DNA of 64,000 bases from Saprospiraceae bacterium (lineage in GTDB: Bacteria; Bacteroidota; Bacteroidia; Chitinophagales; Saprospiraceae), in the NCBI GenBank assembly GCA_028280415.1, contig JANQLV010000023.1, positions 248,001 through 312,000 on the forward strand, in the 5' to 3' direction. Every line of letters begins with the position of its first letter. Positions within the stretch are counted from its first letter, which is position 1. This document shows positions 10,013-18,310 of this stretch, piece by piece. Under the pieces are notes generated by a model that was not told the DNA's origin, did not search any database, and worked only from the letters and a program-made list of their open reading frames with translations. The translations under genes and the position numbers were made by a program.

Positions 10013-11077
10013 ATGGATAAAATCAGAATTGGTATTAGTATTGGAGACATCAATGGTATCGGATTAGAAGTCATTATCAAAGGTCTTTATCACAAAAATA
10101 TTCTTAACCTTTGTACACCGGTTATTTATGGCTCATCGAAAGTGCTCTCTTATCATAAGAATATAGTTGGGCTGGAAGACTTCCATTTTTCGAGTGCCAA
10201 AAGTGCAGATCGCATCAAAAAAGGTACAATCAATATCGTAAACTGCTGGCAGGATGATGTCAATATTACTCTTGGAAAGCTTTCTGACTCCAGTGGAAAA
10301 TATGCAAAAATTTCTCTAGAGCAGGCCGTCATTGATCTCAAAAACAATTATATCGATGCACTGGTTACCGCGCCAATTAATAAAAAAGCCATGCAGACGG
10401 CCAATTTCCCTTTTCCGGGACATACCGAATTCCTGACCGATGCTTTCGCGACAAAGGAAAGCCTGATGTTTATGGTTAACGACGATCTGCGGGTTGGCCT
10501 GGTCACTAATCACCTGGCGCTTAAAAATGTTCCGGAAGCGATTACCAAAGAAGCAATCAGTAAAAAACTAAACTTGATCAACGAAAGCTTGAAAATGGAT
10601 TTCGGGATCGATAAGCCTAAAATTGCACTACTTGGCTTAAACCCTCACGCCAGTGATGATGGCCTTTTGGGCAATGAGGAAGAAAGCATAATCCGGCCAG
10701 TAGTTATTGAGGCCAAGAAAAAAGGCTTGATGGTGATGGGACCATTTCCCGCCGATGGTTTTTTTGGCTCCGGGCAATATCGAAAATTCGATGGTATTCT
10801 GGCTATGTACCACGACCAGGGGCTTGTACCATTCAAAGCACTCTCTTTTGGTGAAGGGGTCAACTTTACTGCCGGTCTTCCTATCGTCAGAACGTCCCCC
10901 GATCATGGAACTGCCTATGAAATTGCTGGACAAAACAAAGCCGATGCTTCTTCTTTTAGAAAAGCTGTTTTCTTAGCGATTGAAATTGCCAGAAATCGTC
11001 AGGCCTATAAGGAAATGCACGCCAATCCTATAAAAAAGCGCGAAGTTCCTGTGGATGAAAAAGACGAAAAAGAATAA
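10013..11077 (+). CDS. pdxA: 4-hydroxythreonine-4-phosphate dehydrogenase PdxA
   Basis: This 354-residue enzyme oxidises 4-phosphohydroxy-L-threonine in the DXP-dependent pathway to pyridoxal phosphate. It opens with the family-typical IGISIGDINGIGLEVI. It carries the substrate motif FPGHTEFL and the metal-binding region MYHDQGLVPFK. The C-terminal GLPIVRTSPDHGTAYEIAG block is also complete. Length is normal or slightly long (about 330-360). It ends in a charged tail (KKREVPVDEKDEKE). It converges on the glucosaminidase gene with 6 bp between stops. Confidence 0.96.
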   Translation: MDKIRIGISIGDINGIGLEVIIKGLYHKNILNLCTPVIYGSSKVLSYHKNIVGLEDFHFSSAKSADRIKKGTINIVNCWQDDVNITLGKLSDSSGKYAKISLEQAVIDLKNNYIDALVTAPINKKAMQTANFPFPGHTEFLTDAFATKESLMFMVNDDLRVGLVTNHLALKNVPEAITKEAISKKLNLINESLKMDFGIDKPKIALLGLNPHASDDGLLGNEEESIIRPVVIEAKKKGLMVMGPFPADGFFGSGQYRKFDGILAMYHDQGLVPFKALSFGEGVNFTAGLPIVRTSPDHGTAYEIAGQNKADASSFRKAVFLAIEIARNRQAYKEMHANPIKKREVPVDEKDEKE

Positions 11078-11083
11078 AGTCTT

Positions 11084-12010
11084 TTATCTCGGCCCTCCGG
11101 GCGAACTCATTCGGGGTTTTCTGCTTAGATTTTGTATTTTTTTATCTCCTGACGTTTTATTCGGAATTAGTTCTTCATTATTTTGCATTGTTCTCGTATC
11201 ATGCGATGCCTCGTAAACTACTGTTGAAAAAGCAGTGTACTCTTCTTCATGAAGTGTCGTAGATTGTATTTCATTTTCATAGCCTCCTTCTTCCTGTTCT
11301 GAGCTTACCGAAACCTGATAGTCGAAATTGGATGCTCCCGTAATACTATTGCCTTCATTAGCAAAAGTGTACTTATTTGCAGCTACTTCAGATGGTTCGC
11401 TTACTGCGAAGACCGGCAATTCTGTCTTTTGATTATTCAAAAAATGACCAGGAATATAAAATACAGGCGCTTCCATAACCGGAACCTCTTCTATCAAATC
11501 AAATAAATGAAGTTGATGCGTTTCAATAATGCGGATAAGCTTACTGGCATAATGGGGGTCCGTGGCATAACCACATCGTTTCAAACCTTTTGCCCAATTT
11601 CTATAATCTGTCCGATCATACAAGAATAGCCCCTGATAGCGATCATTTTCTACCAAAAAATCAGTATGATCAATATAGGAATCCTCTACATTATCATAGG
11701 CTCGAAAACAGGATTTTATCAGTTTACCATTAAGGTAATCATCATCTTCAATATAATAGGTCGGCCCTGTCCAGTAGTCCTTGCATTTAATGCCAAAATG
11801 GTTTTGGGAATTCACCGCTAATTCGCCGCGCCCCCAGGAAGATTCATGAATCCCCTGAGCCAGAATAATGCTCGCGGGAATGTTGCTACGTCTCATTTCT
11901 CGTTGTGCAATATCCTTGTAAGTGTTAATATATTTTTCTACGTGATTAGAAAAAGCGGTGAAGCTTAGGCATAAAAAGATTAGGGTAGCATAGCTTGCCT
12001 GTTGTCTCAT
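11084..12010 (-). CDS. Exported glucosaminidase (FlgJ/GH73-like) domain protein
   Basis: This is a 308-residue exported muramidase-type enzyme. After a signal peptide (MRQQASYATLIFLCLSFTAFS), residues of about 25-185 form an endo-beta-N-acetylglucosaminidase domain. The catalytic glutamate lies in GIHESSWGRG, and NSQNHFGIKC and CGYATDPHYASKL follow, so it should cut the peptidoglycan glycan strand. Many Bacteroidota relatives carry a C-terminal LysM domain. Here the tail is an acidic, low-complexity extension ending in basic residues. An ATG at 12037 gives nine more residues; the internal ATG places the signal peptide at the N-terminus, so it is preferred. Confidence 0.85.
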   Translation of the reverse strand: MRQQASYATLIFLCLSFTAFSNHVEKYINTYKDIAQREMRRSNIPASIILAQGIHESSWGRGELAVNSQNHFGIKCKDYWTGPTYYIEDDDYLNGKLIKSCFRAYDNVEDSYIDHTDFLVENDRYQGLFLYDRTDYRNWAKGLKRCGYATDPHYASKLIRIIETHQLHLFDLIEEVPVMEAPVFYIPGHFLNNQKTELPVFAVSEPSEVAANKYTFANEGNSITGASNFDYQVSVSSEQEEGGYENEIQSTTLHEEEYTAFSTVVYEASHDTRTMQNNEELIPNKTSGDKKIQNLSRKPRMSSPGGPR

Positions 12011-12055
12011 AGTCGGTAATTTTAAGTGATTATTCAATCACCAAATAAACTACCA

Positions 12056-12069
12056 TCAAACCGGTTTGA
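12056..12069. promoter_or_regulatory. Perfect 14-bp palindrome upstream of the glucosaminidase gene
   Basis: TCAAACCGGTTTGA is a perfect dyad 46 bases before the preferred start of the glucosaminidase gene. The position suits an operator for a dimeric regulator, but no regulator can be named. Confidence 0.3.
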
Positions 12070-12445
12070 GGATTGGTTGATGTCAGTCGCATTGGTCTTT
12101 TTTACCAATACCGTTGACCTTTCTCATAGTGTTTTCTCACAGCACTTGCAAAAGGGTTTCTGGTATTTACTATTATTTAAAATACATTAAGCAATAGTAT
12201 AATTTGAGAATAGCAAAACACATGCCTGTTTTTATTAATGTTTTGTTTTTGAAGCACGTTGAAATGTATTTTTCTAGTTTCGAAACATTAAAATCTTTTT
12301 ATATGTAAAAATATTTAATGTTTCGTTGTCTTCTTTTTTCAAAATCCAAAAAACGCACCAAGAATGGCAAATTTTTTGCAACAAACACATTAAAAATAAT
12401 CATAATTCGTTTATTCGCGGATTGAATTTTTATAATCTCAACATT
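12070..12445. other. Intergenic region between the glucosaminidase and TPR genes
   Basis: This AT-rich divergent upstream region has no recognisable gene. A weak ATTGGT/ACCAAT inverted repeat lies near 12094. The only strong structure is the long hairpin at 12281-12325. A TTG codon at 12326 would extend the TPR reading frame, but the added residues do not resemble a protein start. Confidence 0.5.
12281..12325. repeat. Long interrupted palindrome in the TPR gene leader
   Basis: The outer arms CGAAACATTAAA (12281-12292) and TTTAATGTTTCG (12314-12325) are perfectly complementary over 12 bp. An inner TTTTTA/TAAAAA stem caps a TATG loop. It lies 121 bases before the TPR gene ATG. It could be an operator, an mRNA leader hairpin or a weak terminator; there is no clear U-tract. 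Confidence 0.55.
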
Positions 12446-14836
12446 ATGAACAACAGCACCTATCGAACACTACTTTTTCTCAGCCTGAACCTTTTTTCAA
12501 TCAATCTTGCTTTTACGCAATCCTACCAGAATACGAATCAGAAAATACCGGCTGAAACTTTTTATGAATACGGGGTAAAATACCATAAGTCCGGTGATCT
12601 GGAAAAAGCGATAGATTATTATACAGAAACCATCCGGCAAAATCCTTTTCACACCAGTGCCATTTACAATCGGGGTCTGGCTTATTATACTCAGGAGAAG
12701 TATAATAAAGCGCTACACGATTTTAATAACCTAATTGAAATCGATCCGCAGGATGTGCAAGCTTTCGAACAAAGAGCAAGGGTCAAAATTTTGTTAAACG
12801 ATGCAGAAGGTGCCTTTTTGGATTATAGCTATGCTATCGAACAATCTCCATCCAGTATATTATTCGTCAATCGAGGAATGGCTTCCAGCATGCTGGAAAA
12901 CTTCACCAGAGCACTACAGGATTATGACGAAGCCCTGGAAAGCGATCCTTTCGACGCCGAAGCGTATATCAACAAAGGTGATATCTTTTTTGCAAGGGGT
13001 GACTATAATACTGCCGTACAATACTATAGTCATGCTTTGAATATCAATCCGCAGGATGAGCGGACCTATAATAACCGAGCCAATGCCTATATCAAACTGG
13101 AGCTTTATGACCTGGCATTGCAGGATTATAATCGAGCCTTACAGATAAAAGAAAACAGCTATACTTATGTCAATCGAGGGTTTTTCTTTCTGGATCAGCT
13201 GAATCCCGAACAGGCCCTTAATGATTTTTTGATTGCTTCAAAAATGGACTATCGAAATGCCGGTGCTTATTATGGTGTCGGCACGGTGAAGTTAGAATCC
13301 GGAATATTGCTTCCGGCACTGGAGAACTTCAACAAAGCTATTGATTTGGACCCAAAGAATGAACTGTATTTCAACCTGAGAGGTGTAACCTATCATGAAT
13401 TAGGCTTTTATGAAGATGCTATACATGACTTCGGACTTGCTTTACAAAATAACCAAAGCTATACAGAAGCATTGAGAAATCGCTCGCTATCGTATTATTT
13501 AACGGGTAATATTAGTGATGCTTTTGCGGACCTGGAAATGGCTCTTGAGATTAATCCTCTCGATACGATCGCAGCCAATCGTCTAGCGCTTTTGCGCAGT
13601 CAAACCGAACAGGAAATCACAGATGCTCCACAAGACGAGCCACTTCTTTCTTCCAGTCTGTACGCCTTAAGTGAAGAAGAACCGGAAGATTATTACGAGT
13701 CAACAGATTACGACCTGTCTGAAGAAGATGAAATGTTGGATTATGTAAGCCCTAGACCTGATGTATTTATTCCCAAAGGGCTTCCTGAAAGACGCATCAA
13801 AACACAGGCAATTGCCGAAGCGAAAGAAGATACCTATTTGGTATTATCTTTAAATACGGAGACCAGTTTCATTGAAAGAGAGGAAGATGAACAGGAGATT
13901 CTGGAGCGGGCCATGACTTATCTGGAGGCCAAACAATATCAAAAGTCTTTGGAAGAATTCGAAAAAATTATCCAAATAAATCCAGAAAATGACCTTGCTT
14001 TCAATGGTCGGGGTGTCGCTCACTATAAACTAAATCAATTTAAAGATGCCGTTATCGATTTTTCGAAAGCCATTGAACTAAACCCGAAACTATCAGAGGC
14101 ATATTACAATCGGGGAAATCTTTATTTTGATCAAAAGAGCATCAACAAAGCCATTTCAGATTTTACAAAAGTTACTCAGTTAAGTGATGACTTCTCCAAT
14201 GCCTATTTCATGCGAGGCATTTGTTTTTCCAAACAAAATAAAATCTCAAAATCACTGAGTGATTTCAACAGGACCATAGACCTGAACCCGAAAAATATAA
14301 AAGCGCTTAATAACAGAGCAACCCTGTTATTTGTAACTGGCAACGTTTTTGAAGCGATTGAAGACTATAATAAGGCCATTGAATTGTCTCCTTTAGAGGG
14401 GACGCTCTATGCCAACCGGGCAAAGGCCCATGAAAAAGTCAAAAACTTTGATCTTGCTTTGAAAGATTGCGAAGCGGCTATAAGATACAATCCTCAAGAT
14501 CCGGAGATGTATTTTTTACAGGCTTTGATTTTTTACAAAACCAATCAATATTCCAAGGCACTCCCCTCCTTTGATGAGGCGATCGAATTATCCATTTATC
14601 CGAATCCTACGTTTTACTATCGTCGTGCGCTTTGCCATCATTTGGCAAACCACCTGGATGAAGCTCTAAAAGATTACGACGAGGCTCTGAAAATTGATCC
14701 TGCTAAAACGGATGCCTATTATAACAGAGCTTTAGTAAAAAAGGCTAAAAACGATCGAATTGGTGCCTGTCAGGACTATTTAAAAGCCCGAAAACTGGGT
14801 TTAACTTTGACGGATAAAACAATTTGTAGTGAGTAA
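12446..14836 (+). CDS. Exported tetratricopeptide-repeat protein
   Basis: This 796-residue protein starts with a signal peptide (MNNSTYRTLLFLSLNLFSINLAFTQ), which fixes the ATG at 12446. It contains two long TPR arrays, about 10 repeats (residues 35-380) and about 9 repeats (450-790). They are separated by an acidic, low-complexity linker of about 70 residues rich in Glu, Asp and Ser (EEEPEDYYES). Repeats follow the 34-residue pattern with hallmark NRG, Y-x-x-A and D-P elements. The protein is probably a periplasmic or outer-membrane scaffold. No enzymatic domain is visible, and the partner is unknown. Confidence 0.88.
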   Translation: MNNSTYRTLLFLSLNLFSINLAFTQSYQNTNQKIPAETFYEYGVKYHKSGDLEKAIDYYTETIRQNPFHTSAIYNRGLAYYTQEKYNKALHDFNNLIEIDPQDVQAFEQRARVKILLNDAEGAFLDYSYAIEQSPSSILFVNRGMASSMLENFTRALQDYDEALESDPFDAEAYINKGDIFFARGDYNTAVQYYSHALNINPQDERTYNNRANAYIKLELYDLALQDYNRALQIKENSYTYVNRGFFFLDQLNPEQALNDFLIASKMDYRNAGAYYGVGTVKLESGILLPALENFNKAIDLDPKNELYFNLRGVTYHELGFYEDAIHDFGLALQNNQSYTEALRNRSLSYYLTGNISDAFADLEMALEINPLDTIAANRLALLRSQTEQEITDAPQDEPLLSSSLYALSEEEPEDYYESTDYDLSEEDEMLDYVSPRPDVFIPKGLPERRIKTQAIAEAKEDTYLVLSLNTETSFIEREEDEQEILERAMTYLEAKQYQKSLEEFEKIIQINPENDLAFNGRGVAHYKLNQFKDAVIDFSKAIELNPKLSEAYYNRGNLYFDQKSINKAISDFTKVTQLSDDFSNAYFMRGICFSKQNKISKSLSDFNRTIDLNPKNIKALNNRATLLFVTGNVFEAIEDYNKAIELSPLEGTLYANRAKAHEKVKNFDLALKDCEAAIRYNPQDPEMYFLQALIFYKTNQYSKALPSFDEAIELSIYPNPTFYYRRALCHHLANHLDEALKDYDEALKIDPAKTDAYYNRALVKKAKNDRIGACQDYLKARKLGLTLTDKTICSE

Positions 14837-14871
14837 AAAAGATTTTTTACCTTTTTTTGACAGAAAATAAT

Positions 14872-14879
14872 TATTTTTG
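14872..14879 (+). promoter_or_regulatory. Possible -7 promoter element of the DksA-like gene
   Basis: TATTTTTG fits TAnnTTTG and is followed by about 100 bases of structured leader before the ATG at 14980. A TTTG 13 bases upstream is too close for a normal -33 element. Confidence 0.4.
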
Positions 14880-14901
14880 CAGCCTGTCAATTTTAATAAA
14901 T

Positions 14902-14954
14902 GATATTATAATATTAGATAAAAAAGGATATTATAATATTGCATTTTATCTAAT
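14902..14954 (+). promoter_or_regulatory. Structured leader of the DksA-like gene
   Basis: A 14-base direct repeat, GATATTATAATATT, occurs at 14902-14915 and 14927-14940. Each copy contains the perfect palindrome ATATTATAATAT. An 11-bp inverted repeat (ATTAGATAAAA, 14913-14923, with TTTTATCTAAT, 14944-14954) encloses the second copy. The layout could be paired operators or a leader hairpin controlling translation of the next gene. Confidence 0.5.
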
Positions 14955-14979
14955 TAGGCAAACATAAATTACTTTAGTT

Positions 14980-15357
14980 ATGAATGAGAAAGCGCCAAAA
15001 ACACGGTATACAGACGAAGAATTGGCTGAATTCGAAGCTCTGATTGACAAAAAACTGGCAACCGCCAAGATGGAGCTCGATTTCTACATGGGTCAATTGT
15101 CTGATATGGCTGACAATCCTGATTCTAAGGTCAAAGGCCTTGACGATGGAATTGGTACAGCCGAAAATGAGCGATTAACAACGCTGGCTGTTCGTTTGCG
15201 AAAGCATATACAACATTTGGAAAATGCCAAAATTCGTATTCAAAACAAAGTATATGGCATTTGCCGTGTTACTGGAAAATTGATTTCGAAACAACGCTTG
15301 CGTGCCGTTCCTCATGCTACATTGAGCATTGAAGCTAAACAGGCAAAATCCAGTTAG
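14980..15357 (+). CDS. DksA/TraR-family regulator without an intact zinc finger
   Basis: This 125-residue protein has a coiled-coil N-terminal part (about 15-85). It ends in the DksA-type block YGICRVTGKLISKQRLRAVP followed by HATLSIEAK. In zinc-bound DksA this block carries two CxxC pairs; here only one cysteine remains and the other positions are Thr or other residues. Zinc binding is therefore unlikely. DksA proteins enter the RNA polymerase secondary channel and adjust transcription with ppGpp. This one may act the same way, but its effect on polymerase cannot be inferred. It is followed by a bidirectional terminator and then lspA. Confidence 0.88.
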   Translation: MNEKAPKTRYTDEELAEFEALIDKKLATAKMELDFYMGQLSDMADNPDSKVKGLDDGIGTAENERLTTLAVRLRKHIQHLENAKIRIQNKVYGICRVTGKLISKQRLRAVPHATLSIEAKQAKSS

Positions 15358-15384
15358 CTATTATAAATCAAGGGAAACAATAAA

Positions 15385-15424
15385 AAAATAGTGATTACGC
15401 TAGTATAAGTGTAATCACTATTTT
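15385..15424 (+). terminator. Terminator after the DksA-like gene
   Basis: A 14-bp perfect stem, AAAATAGTGATTAC (15385-15398) with GTAATCACTATTTT (15411-15424), is followed by ATTTTG and preceded by A residues. lspA therefore probably has its own promoter. Confidence 0.85.
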
Positions 15425-15477
15425 ATTTTGGGGCTTTTTTACGGCCTCTTTCAAAACTTATCCTAAAGGCAGATATT

Positions 15478-16194
15478 TTGAGTAAAACAGCGAAAGTCAT
15501 TCTGGTAGTACTTATAGTTTTGATAATTGATCAAAGCTTGAAAATTTGGGTCAAATTATCCTTTCCCCTGAAATACGAAGAGTTGATATTGGGGTTGAAG
15601 TGGGCTCGGCTAAGGTTTGAAGAAAATCCGGGTATGGCCTTTGGCTGGCAGTTACCCGAGCCTTATGGAAAATTATTTTTGAGCCTTTTCAGAATATTTG
15701 CGGTCTCTTTGCTAATTTATTTTATTCGCCAGCTAATCCGAAGCAATGTAAAAACCGGGCTGCTGATCAGTTTCAGTCTTATCCTTGCCGGAGCCATTGG
15801 TAATATCATTGACAGTGCCTTTTACGGAATAATTTTTTCGGGCTCCTATCATGACGTAGCGACTTTATTTCCGGAAGGCGGAGGATATGCCGGGTTTCTA
15901 CATGGGAAGGTCGTGGATATGTTATACTTTCCAATGTTTAGTGGCACCTTCCCGGAGTGGTTTCCCTTTTGGAGTGGAGAACACTTTTTGTTCTTCAGAC
16001 CCGTTTTCAATATTGCAGATGCAGCAATTACTGTTGGTGTTCTTTCCATTGTCATTTTTTACAGAAGCTTTTTCAGTAGTCCGCCCGTAAAAGAAGAAGA
16101 GAAACCGGATACCGCCGATGCCAAAATTTCGGATACCAATAAATCTGAAACAGCGCCTTCCAAAACAGAACCAACGAATCAGGAAGAAGAATGA
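15478..16194 (+). CDS. lspA: Lipoprotein signal peptidase LspA
   Basis: This 238-residue inner-membrane aspartyl peptidase removes signal peptides from prolipoproteins. Conserved motifs are the substrate-pocket ENPGMAFG (49-56), GNIIDSAFYG with catalytic Asp112, and FNIADAAITVG with catalytic Asp181. The long insert between the two aspartates (about 120-175) is usual in Bacteroidota. It has four hydrophobic segments and a charged 45-residue cytoplasmic tail rich in Glu, Lys and Thr. The start is TTG at 15478, since no in-frame ATG precedes the first membrane segment. Confidence 0.95.
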   Translation: MSKTAKVILVVLIVLIIDQSLKIWVKLSFPLKYEELILGLKWARLRFEENPGMAFGWQLPEPYGKLFLSLFRIFAVSLLIYFIRQLIRSNVKTGLLISFSLILAGAIGNIIDSAFYGIIFSGSYHDVATLFPEGGGYAGFLHGKVVDMLYFPMFSGTFPEWFPFWSGEHFLFFRPVFNIADAAITVGVLSIVIFYRSFFSSPPVKEEEKPDTADAKISDTNKSETAPSKTEPTNQEEE

Positions 16195-16291
16195 AATAGA
16201 AGTAGTACAACGATTCGAAGCATCTCACCGCAAGTCTGAAAATAAATTAATTGGTCTTCATAATTATTTCCTTTTTTTATAGCAAAAAAAT

Positions 16292-16321
16292 AAGGGCGAT
16301 GCTCTTGAGAGCATCGCCCTT
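16292..16321 (-). terminator. Terminator of the downstream ArsR-type gene
   Basis: AAGGGCGATGCTCT (16292-16305) pairs with AGAGCATCGCCCTT (16308-16321) around a tiny loop. On the minus strand the stem is followed by a run of T (complement of the A-run at 16284-16290). It therefore ends transcription of the 16359-16673 gene. Confidence 0.85.
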
Positions 16322-16358
16322 ATAGTGAGGGGTTGGGTAATTAATTATTGTTGTTTGT

Positions 16359-16673
16359 TTAATGTTTGTCAACCTCCAGGAAAGAGTCTACAGCTTTCAG
16401 AACATTCTGGATTTTTGAGTAGTCAATACTGTAATGAATAAATTTGCCTTCGCGATGGGTAATAACTATTCCGGCCAGTCGTAAGATTCGTAAATGCTGT
16501 GAAGTAATAGATTGCTCCAGCTTTAAGGTGTTGTAGATTTTGTTTACGTTTATCGTTTTATGCTTGTCGATAAACTCAAGAATTTTCATTCTTAATGGGT
16601 GGGCGAGAGCACGTAATACCTCCGATGAGACTTGAAGCTTTTCAGTGTTAATGTTAACTTTAGCTTTTCTCAT
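16359..16673 (-). CDS. ArsR-type winged-helix transcriptional regulator
   Basis: This 104-residue protein is built around an ArsR helix-turn-helix. ALAHPLRMKILEFI leads into the first helices, KLEQSITSQHLRILRLAG is the recognition region, and REGKFIHYSID is the wing. No metal-binding ELCVCD-type motif is present, so the signal is not obviously a metal. A paralogue with the same core lies 225 bp upstream, each gene with its own terminator. Targets are unknown; the neighbours (lspA and tsaB) offer no hint. Confidence 0.9.
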   Translation of the reverse strand: MRKAKVNINTEKLQVSSEVLRALAHPLRMKILEFIDKHKTINVNKIYNTLKLEQSITSQHLRILRLAGIVITHREGKFIHYSIDYSKIQNVLKAVDSFLEVDKH

Positions 16674-16756
16674 AGATGCGGTTTTATTATATGAAATAAT
16701 TAAAAATTACTAAGCAAATATGATATTTTTTTTTAGTTCTACAAAAGAAAAACAAA

Positions 16757-16790
16757 AAAAGCTGTAAAACCAGCAGGTTTTACAGCTTTT
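16757..16790. terminator. Bidirectional terminator between the two ArsR-type genes
   Basis: A 15-bp perfect stem, AAAAGCTGTAAAACC (16757-16771) with GGTTTTACAGCTTTT (16776-16790), has a four-base loop. T-rich flanks occur in both directions. It should end the 16899-17237 transcript. Confidence 0.88.
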
Positions 16791-16898
16791 TCTACAAAAA
16801 ACTAAATGTAAACATTTGACGTATATATAATATTTAGATATAAATTAAAACACGACAAACAAACCGTTATTCGAAAATACGTTTTTAAAATTGCTTTT

Positions 16899-17237
16899 TT
16901 AAGCCGCCAATTCTTCTACTAATCGGGAAATCTGAGATAAGCGATCTTTGTCCAAAGAATAATAAATAAACTTCCCTTGACGATCTGTCGCCACTACTCC
17001 GGCTCTCCTCAAAATTGCTAAATGCTGAGAAGCTACTGACTGTTCCAACCTAAGTTTAATGTAAATATCCGTCACTGTCATTTTTTGATTTTCCTCCAAT
17101 AAATCAATAATGCTTTGACGTAATTTGTGATTAACTGCTCTCAATACAAGCACCGCTTTCCGTAACTCAGAGTAATCCAACTGGATGTCGTTTTTACCCT
17201 TTTTCAGAATAACGGTTTCGTTTTTTTGCTTTCTCAT
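16899..17237 (-). CDS. ArsR-type winged-helix transcriptional regulator (paralogue)
   Basis: This 112-residue protein has the same fold and core as the neighbouring regulator: AVNHKLRQSIIDLLEENQ, RLEQSVASQHLAILRRAG and RQGKFIYYSLD. It has a longer basic N-terminal arm. No cysteine pair for metal sensing is visible. A short dyad GCTCC-AAA-GGAGC (17266-17278) lies about 30 bases upstream of the start and could be an operator for either paralogue. The pair probably arose by duplication and may heterodimerise, which is inference. Confidence 0.9.
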   Translation of the reverse strand: MRKQKNETVILKKGKNDIQLDYSELRKAVLVLRAVNHKLRQSIIDLLEENQKMTVTDIYIKLRLEQSVASQHLAILRRAGVVATDRQGKFIYYSLDKDRLSQISRLVEELAA

Positions 17238-17545
17238 ATTTATGTTTTTTTAATTAGTTAATACAGCTCCAAAGGAGCCAAAAACTATACCAAATAAAAA
17301 CATTACAACATGTTTTAAGGCGTAATGATACTGATTATTAGCCAAAAATAAAATTTTTATTTAAACAATCATAAAAAATCAACATGTGTGTTTTTTCCCT
17401 GAAAAACAGCCTTAAATCCTTTTGGCAGCATCAATACAGATTCTGTTTTTTACATCTAAACTTGTAAGAATCAATCAGTTGGCCTTTCTGTCAACACGTT
17501 TATTCCGTGCCTGCACAAATGATCTAAGCCCGGGAAAACCATTAT
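17238..17545. other. 308-bp intergenic region
   Basis: This is AT-rich sequence between the ArsR-type gene and the end of tsaB. Apart from the GCTCC-AAA-GGAGC dyad near 17266, no gene, RNA or clear terminator was recognised. Confidence 0.5.
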
Positions 17546-18232
17546 TTACTTTAGTGTTTTCTTCGAAACGGTAATGTTTGGTGCTTTAAAATACCGGGGA
17601 GTATAGTAGGCTATATCTTCAAACTGCTGCTCTGAAAAAGCTCGCTCGGAAAGGGGAACAAGATGCTGAGCCGAACACAGTATTTCACTGTAGACAGCAT
17701 TTTTATTGATAAAAATATCTTTAGTTTTACCTGCTCCATTTCCACAAAAAGAAAGGCACTTTTCTGCTATAAAATATCTGGAAAAGGATTGTTGGTCGAG
17801 TATGAGATTATGAACGGGTTCAAGCTGTTGGAGTTGCTTGTCAAATACGGCCGTATAGACTTCCATTCTCCGGGCATCAATCATTGGTATATAATAATCC
17901 GCTTGGGGCTGATCCAGTTTGGCAGCATGCGCCAAAGCCGCCAGGGTGTCAACAGCAATCATTGGTTTATCCAAAGCATAGCAAATTCCTTTAGCTGTAG
18001 CTGCGCCTACTCGCAAGGCAGTATAGGATCCCGGCCCTGAACTAATGGCTACTGCATCCAGCTCCGACAATGTGATCCCCGCATCATTCGCGCAGGCTTC
18101 GATCAATAAAGTAATTCGCGACGCGTGGCTGTAAGCCTCTTCGGATTCTTTTAATGATCTAATGCTTGCGCCTTCCGAGATGCATACCGAACAAATATCC
18201 GTAGCGGTCTCTATGTTTAAAATAAGTGCCAT
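17546..18232 (-). CDS. tsaB: tRNA threonylcarbamoyladenosine biosynthesis protein TsaB
   Basis: This 228-residue protein is the dimerisation partner of TsaD in forming t6A37 on ANN-decoding tRNAs. The N-terminal half is typical: LILNIETATDICSVCI, then AISSGPGSYTALRVGAATAKG and AVDTLAALA. Like other TsaB proteins it has the ASKHA fold but no complete catalytic site of its own. The S41 protease gene lies upstream on the same strand, but a terminator sits between them. Confidence 0.94.
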   Translation of the reverse strand: MALILNIETATDICSVCISEGASIRSLKESEEAYSHASRITLLIEACANDAGITLSELDAVAISSGPGSYTALRVGAATAKGICYALDKPMIAVDTLAALAHAAKLDQPQADYYIPMIDARRMEVYTAVFDKQLQQLEPVHNLILDQQSFSRYFIAEKCLSFCGNGAGKTKDIFINKNAVYSEILCSAQHLVPLSERAFSEQQFEDIAYYTPRYFKAPNITVSKKTLK

Positions 18233-18246
18233 GGATCAAAATTAGT

Positions 18247-18283
18247 AAAGCGGCTTAAATACCCAAAGTATCCAAGCCGCTTT
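18247..18283 (-). terminator. Terminator of the S41 protease gene
   Basis: AAAGCGGCTT (18247-18256) pairs with AAGCCGCTTT (18274-18283), extended by an inner ATAC/GTAT pairing. On the minus strand the stem runs into TTTACTAATTTT. It lies 28 bases past the protease stop and just before the tsaB start. Confidence 0.65.
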
Positions 18284-18310
18284 TATGATTGCGAATATTT
18301 ATTTTTGAAA

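Noticed and set aside
12326-12445. N-terminal extension of the TPR protein from a TTG codon
   Set aside because: It would place 40 non-hydrophobic residues before a clear signal peptide; the ATG at 12446 is the better start.
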